From NCBI RefSeq assembly GCF_902167145.1, contig NW_023366838.1:1-64000 (forward strand): a stretch of 64,000 nt of DNA, in the 5' to 3' direction. Source of the stretch: Zea mays. Lineage: Eukaryota; Streptophyta; Magnoliopsida; Poales; Poaceae. A model generated the notes under the pieces. That model saw nothing but the letters and a program-made list of their open reading frames with translations, had not been told where the DNA came from and made no database searches. Every line of letters begins with the position of its first letter. Position 1 is the stretch's first letter. A program made the position numbers and the translations under genes. This document shows, in pieces, positions 14,460 to 24,968 of the stretch.

Positions 14460-14809
14460 AGCCTTCGATATTATTGAAAATGGTCGTTCATGGCTATTTT
14501 CGACAAAAATGGGGGTTGTGTGGCCATTGATCATCGACCAGACGCTCATACACCTCACCCCACATATGTTTCCTTGCCATAGATTACATTCTTGGATTTC
14601 TGGTGGAGACCATTTCTTGGTTAAAAACTCGTACGTGTTAGCCTCTAATATTATTGAAAATGGTCGTTCATGGCTATTTTCGACAAAAATGGGGGTTGTG
14701 TGGCCATTGATCATCGACCAGAGGCTCGTACACTTCACCCCACATATGTTTTCTTGCCATAGATCACATTCTTGGATTTCTGGTGGAGACCATTTCTTGG
14801 TTAAAAATC

Positions 14810-17800
14810 CGTAGGTCTTAGCCTCTAATATTATTGAAAATGGTCGCTCATGGCTATTTTCATAAAAAAATGGGGGTTGCGTGGCCATTTATCATCGACT
14901 AGAGGCTCATAAATCTCACCCCACATATGTTTCCTTGCCATAGATCACATTCTTGGATTTTTGGTGGAGACCATTTCTTGGTCAAAAACTCGTACGTGTT
15001 AGCCTTCGGTATTATTGAAAATGGTCGTTCATGGCTATTTTCGGCAAAATGGGGGTTGTGTGGCAATTGATCATCGACCAGAGGCTCATACACCTCACCC
15101 CACATATGTTTCCTTGCCATAGATTACATTCTTGGATTTCTGGTGGAGACCATTTCTTGGTCAAAAATCCGAAGGTGTTAGCCTTCGATATTATTGAAAA
15201 TGGTCGTTCATGGCTATTTTCGACAAAAATGGGGGTTGTGTGGCCATTGATCATCGACCAGAGGCTCATACACCTCACCCCACATATGTTTCCTTGCCAT
15301 AGATCACATTCTTGGATTTCTGGTGGAGACCATTTCTTGGGCAAAAATCCGAATGTGTTAGCCTTTGGTATTTTTGAAAATGGTCATTCATGGCTATTTT
15401 CGACAAAAATGGGGGTTGTGTGGCCATTGATCTTCGACCAGAGGCTCATACACCTCACTACACATATGTTTCCTTGCCATAGATCACATTCTTGGATTTA
15501 TGGTGGAGACCATTTCTTGGTCAAAAATCCGTAGGTGTTAGCCTTCAGTGTCATTGAAAATGGTCGTTCATGGCTATTTTCGACAAAAATTAGGGTTGTG
15601 TGGCCATTGATCGTCGACCAGAGGCTCATACACCTCACCCCACATATGTTTCCTTGCCATAGATCACATTCTTGGATTCCTGGTGAAGACCATTTCTTGG
15701 TCAAAACCTCACCCCACATATGTTTCCTTGCCATAGATTACATTCTTGGATTTCTAGTGGAGACCATTTCTTGGTTAAAAACTCGTACGTGTTAGCCTTC
15801 GGTATTATTGAAAATGGTCATTCATGGCTATTTTCGGCAAAATGGGGGTTGTGTGGCCATCGATCGTCGACCAGAGGCTCATACACCTCACCCCACATAT
15901 GTTTCCTTGCCATAGATCACATTCTTGGATTTCTGGTGGAGACCATTTCTTGGTCAAAACCTCACCCCACATATGTTTCCTTGCCATAGATTACATTCTT
16001 GGATTTCTGGTGGAGACCATTTCTTGGTTAAAAACTCGTACGTGTTAGCCTTCGGTATTATTGAAAATGGTCATTCATGGCTATTTTCGGCAAAATGGGG
16101 GTTGTGTGGCCATTGATCGTCGACCAGAGGCTCATACACCTCACCCCACATATGTTTCCTTGCCATAGATCACATTCTTGGATTTCTGGTGGAGACCATT
16201 TCTTGGTCAAAAATCCGTAGGTGTTAGCCTTCGATATTATTGAAAATGGTCGTTCATGGCTATTTTCGACAAAAATGGGGGTTGTGTGGCCATTGATCAT
16301 CGACCAGAGGCTCATACACCTCACCCCACATATGTTTCCTTGCCATAGATCACATTCTTGGATTTCTAGTGGAGACCATTTCTTGGTCAAAAATCCGTAG
16401 GTGTTAGCCTTCGGTATTATTGTAAATGGTCATTCATGGCTATTTTCGACAAAAATGGGGGTTGTGTGGCCATTGATCATCGACCAGAGGCTCATACACC
16501 TCACCCAACATATGTTTCCTTGCCATAGATCACATTCTTGGATTTCTGGTGGAGACCATTTCTTGGTCAAAAATCCGTAGGTCTTAGCCTCTAGTATTAT
16601 TGAAAATGGTCGCTCATGGCTATTTTCATAAAAAAGGGGGTTGTGTGGCCATTGATCATCGACTAGAGGCTCATACACCTCACCCCACATATGTTTCCTT
16701 GCCGTAGATCACATTCTTGGATTTCTGGTGGAGACCATTTCTTGGTCAAAAATCCGTAGGTGTTAGCCTTCGGTATTATTGAAAATGGTCGTTCATGGCT
16801 ATTTTCGGCAAAATGGGGGTTGTGTGGCCATTGATCATCGACCAGAGGCTCATACACCTCACCCCACATATGTTTCCTTGCCATAGATCACATTCTTGGA
16901 TTTCTGGTGGAGACCATTTCTTGGTCAAAAATCCGTAGGTCTTAGCCTCTAATATTATGGAAAATGGTCGCTCATGGCTATTTTCATAAAAAAATGGGGG
17001 TTGTGTGGCCATTTATCATCGACTAGAGGCTCATAAATCTCACCCCACATATGTTTCCTTGCCATAGATCACATTCTTGGATTTTTGGTGGAGACCATTT
17101 CTTGGTCAAAAACTCGTACGTGTTAGCCTTCGGTATTATTGAAAATGGTCGTTCATGGCTATTTTCGGCAAAATGGGGGTTGTGTGGCAATTGATCATCG
17201 ACTAGAGGCTCATACACCTCACCCCACATATGTTTCCTTGCCATAGATTACATTCTTGGATTTCTGGTGGAGACCATTTCTTGGTCAAAAATCCGTAGGT
17301 GTTAGCCTTCGATATTATTGAAAATGGTCGTTCATGGCTATTTTCGACAAAAATGGGGGTTGTGTGGCCATTGATCATCGACCAAAGGCTCATACACCTC
17401 ACCCCACATATGTTTCCTTGCCACAGATCACATTCTTGGATTTCTGGTGGAGACCATTTCTTGGGCAAAAATCCGAATGTGTTAGCCTTTGGTATTTTTG
17501 AAAATGGTCATTCATGGCTATTTTCGACAAAAATGGGGGTTGTGTGGCCATTGATCTTCGACCAGAGGCTCATACACCTCACTACACATATGTTTCCTTG
17601 CCATAGATCACATTCTTGGATTTATGGTGGAGACCATTTCTTGGTGAAAAATCCGTAGGTGTTAGCCTTCAGTGTCATTAAAAATGGTCGTTCATGGCTA
17701 TTTTCGACAAAAATTAGGGTTGTGTGGCCATTGATCGTCGACCAGAGGCTCATACACCTCACCCCACATATGTTTCCTTGCCATAGATCACATTCTTGGA

Positions 17801-18080
17801 TTTCTAGTGGAGACCATTTCTTGGTCAAAACCTCACCCCACATATGTTTCCTTGCCATAGATTACATTCTTGGATTTCTAGTGGAGACCATTTCTTGGTT
17901 AAAAACTCGTACGTGTTAGCCTTCGGTATTATTGAAAATGGTCATTCATGGCTATTTTCGGCAAAATGGGGGTTCTGTGGCCATTGGTCGTCGACCAGAG
18001 GCTCATACACCTCACCCCACATATGTTTCCTTGCCATAGATCACATTCTTGGATTTCTGGTGGAGACCATTTCTTGGTCT
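14810..18080 (-). repeat. 1.15-kb knob180 block duplicated at 2,124-bp offset
   Basis: The block at about 14810-15956 recurs at about 16934-18080 with the same order of variants: the gcctctaatatta monomer, tcataaatctc, ttttggtggag, the cgaatgtg subtype, aaaattagggttg, and the truncated junction at 15701 matched by 17827. The match stops at about 15957/18081, where one copy continues with a second truncated monomer and the other does not. The boundaries are estimated by eye. Confidence 0.75.
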
Positions 18081-18910
18081 AAAATCCGTAGGTGTTAGCC
18101 TTCGATCCAGACGCTCATACACCTCACCCCACATATGTTTCCTTGTCGTAGATCACATTCTTGGATTTCTGGTGGAGACCATTTCTTGGTCAAAAATCCG
18201 TAGGTGTTAGCCTTCGATATTATTGAAAATGGTCGTTCATGGCTATTTTCGACAAAAATGGGGGTTGTGTGGCCATTGATCATCGACCAGAGGCTCATAA
18301 ACCTCACCCCACATATGTTTCCTTGCCATAGATCACATTCTTGGATTTCTGGTGGAGATCATTTCTTGGTTAAAAACTCGTACGTGTTAGCCTTCGGTAT
18401 TATTGAAAATGGTCGCTCATGGCTATTTTCATAAAAAAATGGGGGTTCTGTGGCCATTGATCGTCGACCAGAGGCTCATACACCTCACCCCACATATGTT
18501 TCCTTGCCATAGATCTCATTCTTGGATTTCTGGTGGAGATCATTTCTTGGTCTAAAATCCGTAGGTGTTAGCCTTCGATCCAGACGCTCATACACCTCAC
18601 CCCACATATGTTTCCTTGTCGTAGATCACATTCTTGGATTTCTGGTGGAGACCATTTCTTGGTCAAAAATCCGTAGGTGTTAGCCTTCGATATTATTGAA
18701 AATGGTCGTTCATGGCTATTTTCGACAAAAATGGTGGTTGTGTGGCCATTGATCATCGACCAGAGGCTCATAAACCTCACCCCACATATGTTTCCTTGCC
18801 ATAGATCACATTCTTGGATTTCTGGTGGAGATCATTTCTTGGTTAAAAACTCGTACGTGTTAGCCTTCGGTATTATTGAAAATGGTCGCTCATGGCTATT
18901 TTCATAAAAA
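17965..18910 (-). repeat. 473-bp tandem duplication within knob180 array
   Basis: Two adjacent near-identical copies, about 17965-18437 and 18438-18910. Each contains two full monomers plus a ~113-bp truncated one, marked by the abnormal join gccttcgatccagacgctc at about 18101 and 18574. The gggggttctgtgg variant starts both copies. One abnormal join shared by both copies implies that deletion came before duplication. Confidence 0.85.
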
Positions 18911-19838
18911 AATGGGGGTTGTGTGGCCATTGATCATCGACCAGATGCTCATACACCTCACCCCACATATGTTTCCTTGCCATAGATCACATTCTTGGAT
19001 TTCTGATTGAGACCATTTCTTGGTCTAAAATCCGTACGTGTTAGCCTTCGGTATTATTGAAAATGGTCATTCATGGCTATTTTCGACAAAAATTAGGGTT
19101 GTGTGGCCATTGATCGTCGACCAGAGGCTCATACACCTCACCCCACATATGTTTCCTTGCCATAGATCACATTCTTGGATTTCTGGTGGAGACCATTTCT
19201 TGGTTAAAAACTCGTACGTGTTAGCCTTCGGTATTATTGAAAATGGTCGTTCATGGCTATTTTCAGCAAAATGGGGGTTGTGTGGCCATTTATCATCGAC
19301 CAAAGGCTCATACACCTCACCCCACATATGTTTCCTTGCCATAGATCACATTCTTGGATTTCTGGTGGAGACCATTTCTTGGTCAAAAATTCGTAGGTGT
19401 TAGCCTTCGGTATTATTGAAAATGGTCATTCATGGCTATTTTCGGCAAAATGGGGGTTGTGTGGCCATTGATCGTCGACCAGAGGCTCATACACCTCTAG
19501 TGGAGACCAATTCTTGGTCAAAAATCTGTAGGTGTTAGCCTTTGGTATTATTGAAAATGGTCGTTCATGGCTATTTTCATAAAAAATGGGGGTTGTGTGG
19601 CCATTTATCATCGACTAGAGGCTCGTACACCTCACCCCACATATGTTTCCTTGCCATAGATCACATTCTTGGATTTCTGGTGGAGACCATTTCTTGGGCA
19701 AAAATCCGTAGGTCTTAGCCTCTAGTATTATTGAAAATGGTCGCTCATGGCTATTTTTGGCAAAAATGGGGTTGTGTGGCCATTGATCATCGACCAGACG
19801 CTCATACACCTCACCCCACATATGTTTCCTTGCCATAG

Positions 19839-19860
19839 AATGACCATTTACAATAATACC
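19839..19860 (+). repeat. 22-bp knob180 stub left of the retrotransposon
   Basis: The bases between the inversion junction and the element read as plus-oriented knob180 (gaatgaccatttacaataatacc, overlapping the junction). They continue in register at 27204 with gaaggctaacacc once the element and one target-site copy are removed. The element therefore inserted into the first plus-oriented monomer after the switch. Confidence 0.85.
19856..19860. other. Target site duplication, left copy (ATACC)
   Basis: ATACC immediately precedes the left LTR and is repeated at 27199-27203 immediately after the right LTR. Removing the element and one copy restores the normal knob180 reading ataataccgaaggc. Five bases is the standard duplication size for Gypsy integrases. 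Confidence 0.95.
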
Positions 19861-20499
19861 TGTTGGGGACTTGTTCTCAAATGCTGAGAGTTAAGAACAA
19901 GGCAACATAGAAAATGTTAATCGTTAATGTCCTTCGTCCTCCGAAGCATTATTTCCTTTAGGACGTAATGACTTGCGGACGAAGGTTATGAAGGACATAC
20001 CTTCATAAATTCATCAAACAATGACGAAGAATGAAATATGAAGAATGTAAAAGAAAACATGAACAATCATTTATTATTATCGAGCATAAAAAATATTATT
20101 GAACTACAAGTGTACCTTCAATCGGAAGGAAATGACAATACAAGCGTGACGCAAAAAGCGAATGCCAAGTCAGCGTGAACAGTACGGGGATACTGTTCAC
20201 CTATTTATAGACACGGGACACCGCCCTTACAAAATTACATTCGTGCCCTTTACATTTGATAATAACTCTATAGTAGTCTATCGAGGTCTGAATAGCCTTT
20301 TCATCTTTAAGTCGGTTCCACTCTTTGCTGTCACGCCGAAGCTTTCCTGCTCGCACCTTCGGCTCTGTATCAACCTTCGTATTATTCCGGTCTATTACAA
20401 TGCCGACTTTAGTCCGAGGATACCTGTTCACACATTGTACTACAGAAATACTGTTAAATCCTGTTTTTGAGGACCTTCGGACGCCGAAGGTCCCCAACA
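19861..20499 (-). repeat. 3' LTR of the retrotransposon (639 bp)
   Basis: Runs from tgttggggac to gtccccaaca on the plus strand and is the downstream LTR for the minus-strand element. Compared with the other LTR it has an extra A in the run near 20090, G instead of A near 20158 and C instead of T near 20319. A minus-strand TATA box lies at 20202-20209. Short frames inside it (about 100 codons) are duplicated in both LTRs and have no recognisable product. Confidence 0.97.
20470..20493. other. Perfect 10-bp inverted repeat at the outer end of U3
   Basis: ggaccttcgg (20471-20480) and ccgaaggtcc (20484-20493) are exact reverse complements separated by acg. The same structure is at 27170-27179 and 27183-27192 in the other LTR. 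It lies about six bases inside the terminal CCCAACA. The role is unknown; a hairpin or protein-binding palindrome near the start of U3 is possible. Confidence 0.8.
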
Positions 20500-20511
20500 G
20501 TAGCCCCTCGC
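20500..20511 (-). other. Polypurine tract (plus-strand DNA primer)
   Basis: On the minus strand the bases just upstream of the 3' LTR read gcgaggggctac, followed directly by TGTTGGGG. A G-rich purine run at this position is where the RNase H-resistant primer for second-strand DNA synthesis lies in LTR elements. Confidence 0.75.
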
Positions 20512-20655
20512 AATATTAATTTGTTCGAAATAATAAATTTAGATTGCGATATGGACGAAGGCTTTACGCCGAAGGTCCGAAAAAACACCTTCCCTTTGCT
20601 AGAATAGCAACATTCAATGACAAGTGGGGTCTTTCAGCTTTCAACGCATCGAGCG
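20512..20655. other. Upstream region of the antisense gene
   Basis: Non-coding stretch between the polypurine tract and the TATA box of the antisense gene. It contains the motif cgccgaaggtcc (20568-20578), echoing the LTR inverted repeat, and one copy of the 19-bp direct repeat. It probably acts as the promoter-proximal region of the antisense gene; no other element is recognised. Confidence 0.5.
20578..20596 (+). repeat. 19-bp direct repeat flanking the antisense gene, left copy
   Basis: cgaaaaaacaccttccctt at 20578-20596 is identical to 24152-24170. The two copies bracket the whole antisense gene, 3,574 bp apart. Confidence 0.9.
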
Positions 20656-20663
20656 TATAAATA
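20656..20663 (+). promoter_or_regulatory. TATA box of the antisense gene
   Basis: TATAAATA in the context gcgtataaatacggcc, about 143 bp upstream of the first ATG at 20806. This is well placed for a plus-strand transcript starting near 20690 with a ~115-base leader. It lies inside the element rather than in the LTR, so the antisense gene appears to have its own core promoter. Confidence 0.65.
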
Positions 20664-20805
20664 CGGCCATACCGCAAACTCATTTTGCACGCTTTCTGGC
20701 CAACCACTCCCGCTCACTCAATTTTTAGCTCTTGTGCACTGTGATTTGCTAAGCTTTTAGCTTTGAAGCTTCGGCTTTGAAAACAGTTTTTTAGTGTTTC
20801 CGAAG

Positions 20806-23800
20806 ATGTCTGAAGCTGCTAAGAAGGCTGCTGCTGAGATGAAGCTGAGTCTTGATGAAGAGAAGAACTTAGGGTTTCTTATAGCGATGTCGAAGACCAA
20901 CACAGAAAAAATCACCAAGGAGATTCTGGAAGGTTTGTCTGAAGATACTGGTGACAGTGAAAGTTATGATGTGGACAGCGGTGGCGAAGACTCCGAAGAT
21001 CGTCCCTGGCGACCAAGCCATTCAGTTTATGGTAAATCAACTATCAAAGAGAATCATCTTGTTAACATGAGAGGAAGGTATTTCCGGGATCTGTCTGTTG
21101 TGAGAGCCGACGAAGGGGAGAAGACTTGTCCACACCCTGAAGAGAATGAAGTCGTAGTGTTCCGAAGCTTTTTGAAGGCTGGGCTGCGATTGCCCTTGAG
21201 CAGCTTCGTCGTGGAGGTGCTGAAGATTTTTGAAGTCTATCTTCACCAACTTACCCCCGAGGCAATCATAAGGCTGAATATCTTCGTGTGGGCCGTGCGA
21301 AGCCAAGGTCTGAAGCCTGATGCAAAAAGTTTCTGCAATATGCACGAATTATCATACGAGACAATACCTTGGGGTAAGGAACAGTATCACAATAACTTTG
21401 GCTGCTACAATTTTGTTTCTCGGTCTGGGTCAAGCTGCCCCGTGCCAACTTTTCGGAAGAGATGGCCCAGCGGCTGGATGACAGAATGGTTCTATGTAAA
21501 AAATGATCTGAAAGCACGAGAAGACATCAAAGGTATAATTATGCGTCCAATTTGGCAAAGCTTCGGCCTTCGCAGGCCGAATGTTGAAATGAATGAAGCC
21601 GCCGAAGAATGCCAAAGAGCCTTCGGCGTTGTCTGTTCTTTTATAGGAACAAGGGACTTAGTACAAGAGCATATCGCCTGGCCGCTTGCGGAGAAATGGG
21701 AAATGCCACAAGAAACCATTAAAGAGGCCGACGAAGGTGGACTTATCAGGTTTAAGTACACTTTTAAGTTTGGAGATAAATTTATTGAGCCAGATGATGA
21801 GTGGTTGAAAAGCATTGACAATTTAAGTGATGAGCTGCTTGGGACCTACTCGAAGGCCGAAGATACTGCAATGTCAGCAGCCTTCGGAGGCCGAAAAAAG
21901 AAGAGACTGAATCGGGTATTTGATGCCATCGGGTTTGTCTACCCTGACTATTGCTATCCCATTCGAAGGCAGAAGAGAAAAAACACAACCTCTGCAAAAG
22001 AAGAAACTGCAGCTGCTCCTAGCGAGCCAGAACCGAAAAGGAAGAAGATAAAGGTTCTTACGCATCGGCCGCGCTATATTGAACCAGCTTCGGTGCCTGA
22101 GTTTACCGGAGAAACTTCTTCGGCATCCGAAGCTGAAAAACCAACCGAACCAACTTTACTGCCAGAAGTCGCAGAAACGGCCGAAGTGCCAAAAAAGTCA
22201 GAATTGGAACAATCAAAAACTTTGTTATCAGGAACGAAAGAGAAAGACGAAGCGCCGTCCACAGAAAAAATGGAAGAGATAAAGGAAGCAACTGAGGGCT
22301 CCAAAACATCAGAAGTCTTGAGTCCTGCAGCAAACATTGGGGCAGCAAAAAATGAAAAAGTGCCAGCCGTAACTCCGAAAAGAAAGAGAATGGCTAATGT
22401 GCTAGATGTACTGGAAACAATCAAATCTTCAAGCACACCTCCGAAGAAGGCTGCTGTCACTCCTGAAACAGCAACTGAAATTCCTGGTTCTATAGTTCCA
22501 GAGCAAGAGATTGAAGCCGAAGCTGGGCCCTCAGAGCCCGCAAAGGAAAAACCCTTGGAAAGTGAGGCAGAAAAAATAACAAAGCCAACTTTTGTTGAAG
22601 AAACCGGTGTTGTTGCCCCCGAAGCATCCCCCAAAATTCGTGATTATATTTTCCGTCATGCTTCGGGGAAAAAATTATCAGAAAAAGAAGAACAAGAGGC
22701 CCAGCACTATGCCCAAAAACTGAAATATCCAAAGGGGGCGTTAATATTTAATGGCAGTGGGGAAGAAGACTTCTTGTATTGTCTTCCCGACAGCAAGGAA
22801 ATTTCTGTCTGCCGGGAGATGAGCAAGAGCTTCGGATTCCCGACTCTAGAAGACGGGCTCTCAGTGCTGTCGAAGAACGATCTGGCCGACAGCCTGGCTT
22901 ACAATAGCTTAAAGGTACGATACATGAAATCCTTGTATTTTTCCGTTCGTTTAAACCTATTGATACACACATATTTCTCTTTGCAGGGCTTGATACTTAG
23001 CAATGCTCTCAGAGCACAGAAAGATGCTGAAGACGAAGGGTGTACTATAGCCCTGAGCAACCTTCGTTCCGAAGTAATTGAACTGAGGAACGAAGGTCTC
23101 GAAAAAGACAAAATATTATACTCATTGTTAAATAAAATAAAGGAAGACGAGGCTGCTTTTAAAGTTCAAGCTGAAGGTCAAAAGCGCGAAATTGAAGATC
23201 TTCGGAAACAACTGGCCAGAGCTAAGGAAGAACGCATTCTTGAAGAAACAAAGCGTGAGCTCAGCGATCAATGGGCAGATCACCTAGAAGTGACTGTTGA
23301 AGAGCTTCGTTCGTCAAAAAAGAGATGCTATAACAAATCTATAGATTGTGTTAAGAAATTAAAAACTAGCTTTGCCAAGGTCGGCGCATTCTCAAGTGAG
23401 GAAAACTTTTCGAGAGGCAATCCCGAAGGTGTCATCGAATGGATTGGCCACGAAGCCGAAGCCTTCGAAGAAATTTTAAATAGCCGAGGAGATATATGTG
23501 CCTTCTCTGGCGCCAGAGGGATTGCCACTATCTTAGAGAAGAAGGGCTGCGAACATGTAAAAATTTTAGCACAGTCCGAAGCTGCTTTGTCCTTTGAAGA
23601 TACAAAAGACCCTTCGGCCGAAGCTAGTATAATTGGTGGAAAATTTTTTACCGATATCTGGGATAATGGTGGCCGAGAAATGGCCGGAGAAATTATTCGA
23701 AGAAGTGAGAAGGGCATTCACGATGCTAGAGAAGTAGCTGAGGCTGCTGACAAGAGCGCAGAGGCCGAAGGTCAATTAGGTACTAAATAATAGTTTTTAT

Positions 23801-24010
23801 CGTGTTGTCATCTTTAGGCTTTAAGATTTGTTTGCGATTTGTAAAAGCAATGTAGCCGTGTCCTGTCCTTCCTTAGATCCTACTGAAGTATCTCCGGGTG
23901 CTCGGCCTAGGGGTGATGATGAAATTAAAAAGATGGCCGAAGCTATTATGGATGAAGTTGTCGATCGACTGTTGAACGAAGCTGCGGAAGTGGTACTTAA
24001 GGAAGACTAA
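20806..24010 (+). CDS. Antisense ORF protein of the retrotransposon, Transposase_28-like (gypsy-type) with coiled coil
   Basis: Large gene on the strand opposite Gag. I start it at the ATG at 20806; the frame is open from a GTG at 20794, but that is not a plausible plant start. The unspliced frame ends at 23790. Removing two GT-AG introns (22915-22986 and 23780-23876) gives exons 20806-22914, 22987-23779 and 23877-24010 and a 1,011-residue protein. Residues ~100-330 resemble the Pfam Transposase_28 'putative gypsy type transposon' family (FRSFLKAGLRLPLSSF, LHQLTPEAIIRLNIFVWAV). Residues ~390-650 are low-complexity and rich in Glu, Pro, Ala and Lys, with basic clusters EPKRKKIKV (~409) and PKRKRM (~524) as candidate nuclear localisation signals. 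Residues ~713-810 look like a coiled coil. Such antisense frames are known in Tat-lineage elements, but their function is not established. There are no catalytic motifs I can name, so true transposase activity is doubtful. Confidence 0.8.
22915..22986 (+). other. Predicted intron 1 of the antisense gene (72 bp, phase 0)
   Basis: Donor aaag/gtacga and acceptor with a pyrimidine tract, tttctctttgcag/gg. It starts exactly at a codon boundary and is 72 nt long, so the frame stays open if it is retained. The 24 residues it would encode are hydrophobic and aromatic, unlike the charged sequence on either side. That contrast is the main reason to call it an intron. Confidence 0.7.
23780..23876 (+). 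other. Predicted intron 2 of the antisense gene (97 bp, phase 1)
   Basis: Donor ttag/gtacta and acceptor ccttccttag/atcc. The T-rich interior contains the stop codon of the unspliced frame (23788-23790). Splicing joins the first base of a Gly codon to AT, giving Asp, and continues in frame through 44 acidic residues to a TAA at 24008-24010. Confidence 0.65.
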
Positions 24011-24151
24011 ATGCTACTGTAAAAACATTTTAGATGTAACATGTGTAATATCTTGTAATCCTGTATGTAATATATTTGTTTCATTTTTCTTTATGGTTCA
24101 ACTCTTTACGATGCATGAAACTTTACATACGTACCATTTTTGAGTCTTTGG

Positions 24152-24170
24152 CGAAAAAACACCTTCCCTT
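24152..24170 (+). repeat. 19-bp direct repeat flanking the antisense gene, right copy
   Basis: Identical to 20578-20596. It lies 141 bp beyond the stop codon of the antisense gene. The flanking bases differ, so the repeat is sharply 19 bp. Confidence 0.9.
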
Positions 24171-24490
24171 CTTTTCATGCTTCGTGAAGAAGAATTACCA
24201 TTTATCACAACAATATCCGAAGTATCCTGAAAGGTGTTGAAGCTTCGTAGAAACATTCTTCAAGGCTATACTTCAGAGATCAATATTGTTTCTCCTTGTG
24301 ACTTGGCATAATTTGCCCCTTTTTCAAAGCGTTTTCCCGAAGATTGATATCATATCTCTTTCTTATGCCACATGCAGTATGATGTATGATGCTTATGTTA
24401 TGCAAAAATGATGTGATGATGTTATGCTATGTAAGGTGATATTCCGAAGGTACACGCATATTTGCGCGATAAAACACATAATCTTTTTGT

Positions 24491-24780
24491 GAATCAGCGT
24501 TGACTTTTCGCTATAAGCCTCCCTTAGGAGCTTCTTCGCCTTTTACTTCAGCGGAATCAGCGTTGATTTTTCGCTGTAAGCTCTGCATTCCCTTAGGAAC
24601 GTCTTTGGAGCTTCTTCGCCTTTTACTTAGGCGGTATCAGCGTTGACTTTTCGCTGTATGCTCTGCATTCCTTTTGGAACGACTTTGGAGCAGAAAACTT
24701 ACGCTGCGCTCCCTTCGGAACGACTTTTTGTGACTTCGTCAAACTTACTCTGCGTTCCTTGGAACGACTTTTCGTTGCTT
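24491..24780. repeat. Degenerate tandem repeats in the internal spacer
   Basis: The phrase atcagcgttga(c/t)ttttcgct recurs starting near 24491, 24554 and 24634 (spacing 63 and 80 bp), interleaved with gagcttcttcgccttttact and ctctgcattcc. More decayed copies of ggaacgacttt run to about 24780. This is an internal minisatellite-like expansion within the retrotransposon spacer. Confidence 0.75.
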
Positions 24781-24968
24781 CGAAGAATTTTTTCGATAAT
24801 TCGAAGGTCCTCTTTGTTATGACAAATCCTTAAACTTCAACAACTGAAGCCTGTGAAGAAAATATATTTTCCTTGTGGGAACTATTTTCATGAAATCTAA
24901 ACAATGTCCTTTATTACACAAAAAATAAAACTGAATGAAAAAAGATTACTATCAAGGTAGGATATTTG

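Larger units (their letters stand above)
14460..19838 (-). repeat. knob180 satellite array, segment G (inverted orientation)
   Basis: About 30 monomers in minus orientation. The segment holds a dispersed 1.15-kb duplication, a 473-bp tandem duplication and three truncated-monomer junctions of the ggtcaaaacctcacccc type (15701, 15954, 17827). A further truncation lies near 19496. The segment ends only about 22 bp before the retrotransposon, at a switch near 19838 (tgccata / gaatgacc). Confidence 0.94.
24011..24968. other. Non-coding spacer between convergent antisense gene and gag
   Basis: About 960 bp with no credible coding frame. It lies at the 3' ends of two convergent genes. In an autonomous relative, pol would follow gag here, but no protease, reverse transcriptase, RNase H or integrase remnant can be recognised. 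The first ~80 bp are AT-rich with taatat and tgtaat runs that may act as plant-type polyadenylation signals for the antisense gene. Confidence 0.7.

Noticed and set aside
20162..20497. ~100-codon frames on both strands inside the LTR (repeated at 26861-27199)
   Set aside because: Both LTRs carry the same frames, they overlap the TATA box and U3, and the products match nothing recognisable.
20794..20805. GTG start four codons upstream of the ATG of the antisense gene
   Set aside because: Non-ATG initiation at GTG is not expected in a plant nuclear transcript, and the ATG at 20806 is the first ATG of the frame after the TATA box.
22074..22634. 186-codon Ser/Ala-rich frame on the minus strand
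   Set aside because: It is the reverse complement of the low-complexity Glu/Pro/Lys region of the antisense gene. Composition alone explains it, and no domain or start context is evident.
24011..24968. Possible remnant of pol downstream of gag
   Set aside because: All frames are interrupted and I see no protease DSG/DTG, reverse transcriptase YxDD, RNase H or integrase HHCC/DDE signature. The stretch is spacer with degenerate repeats.
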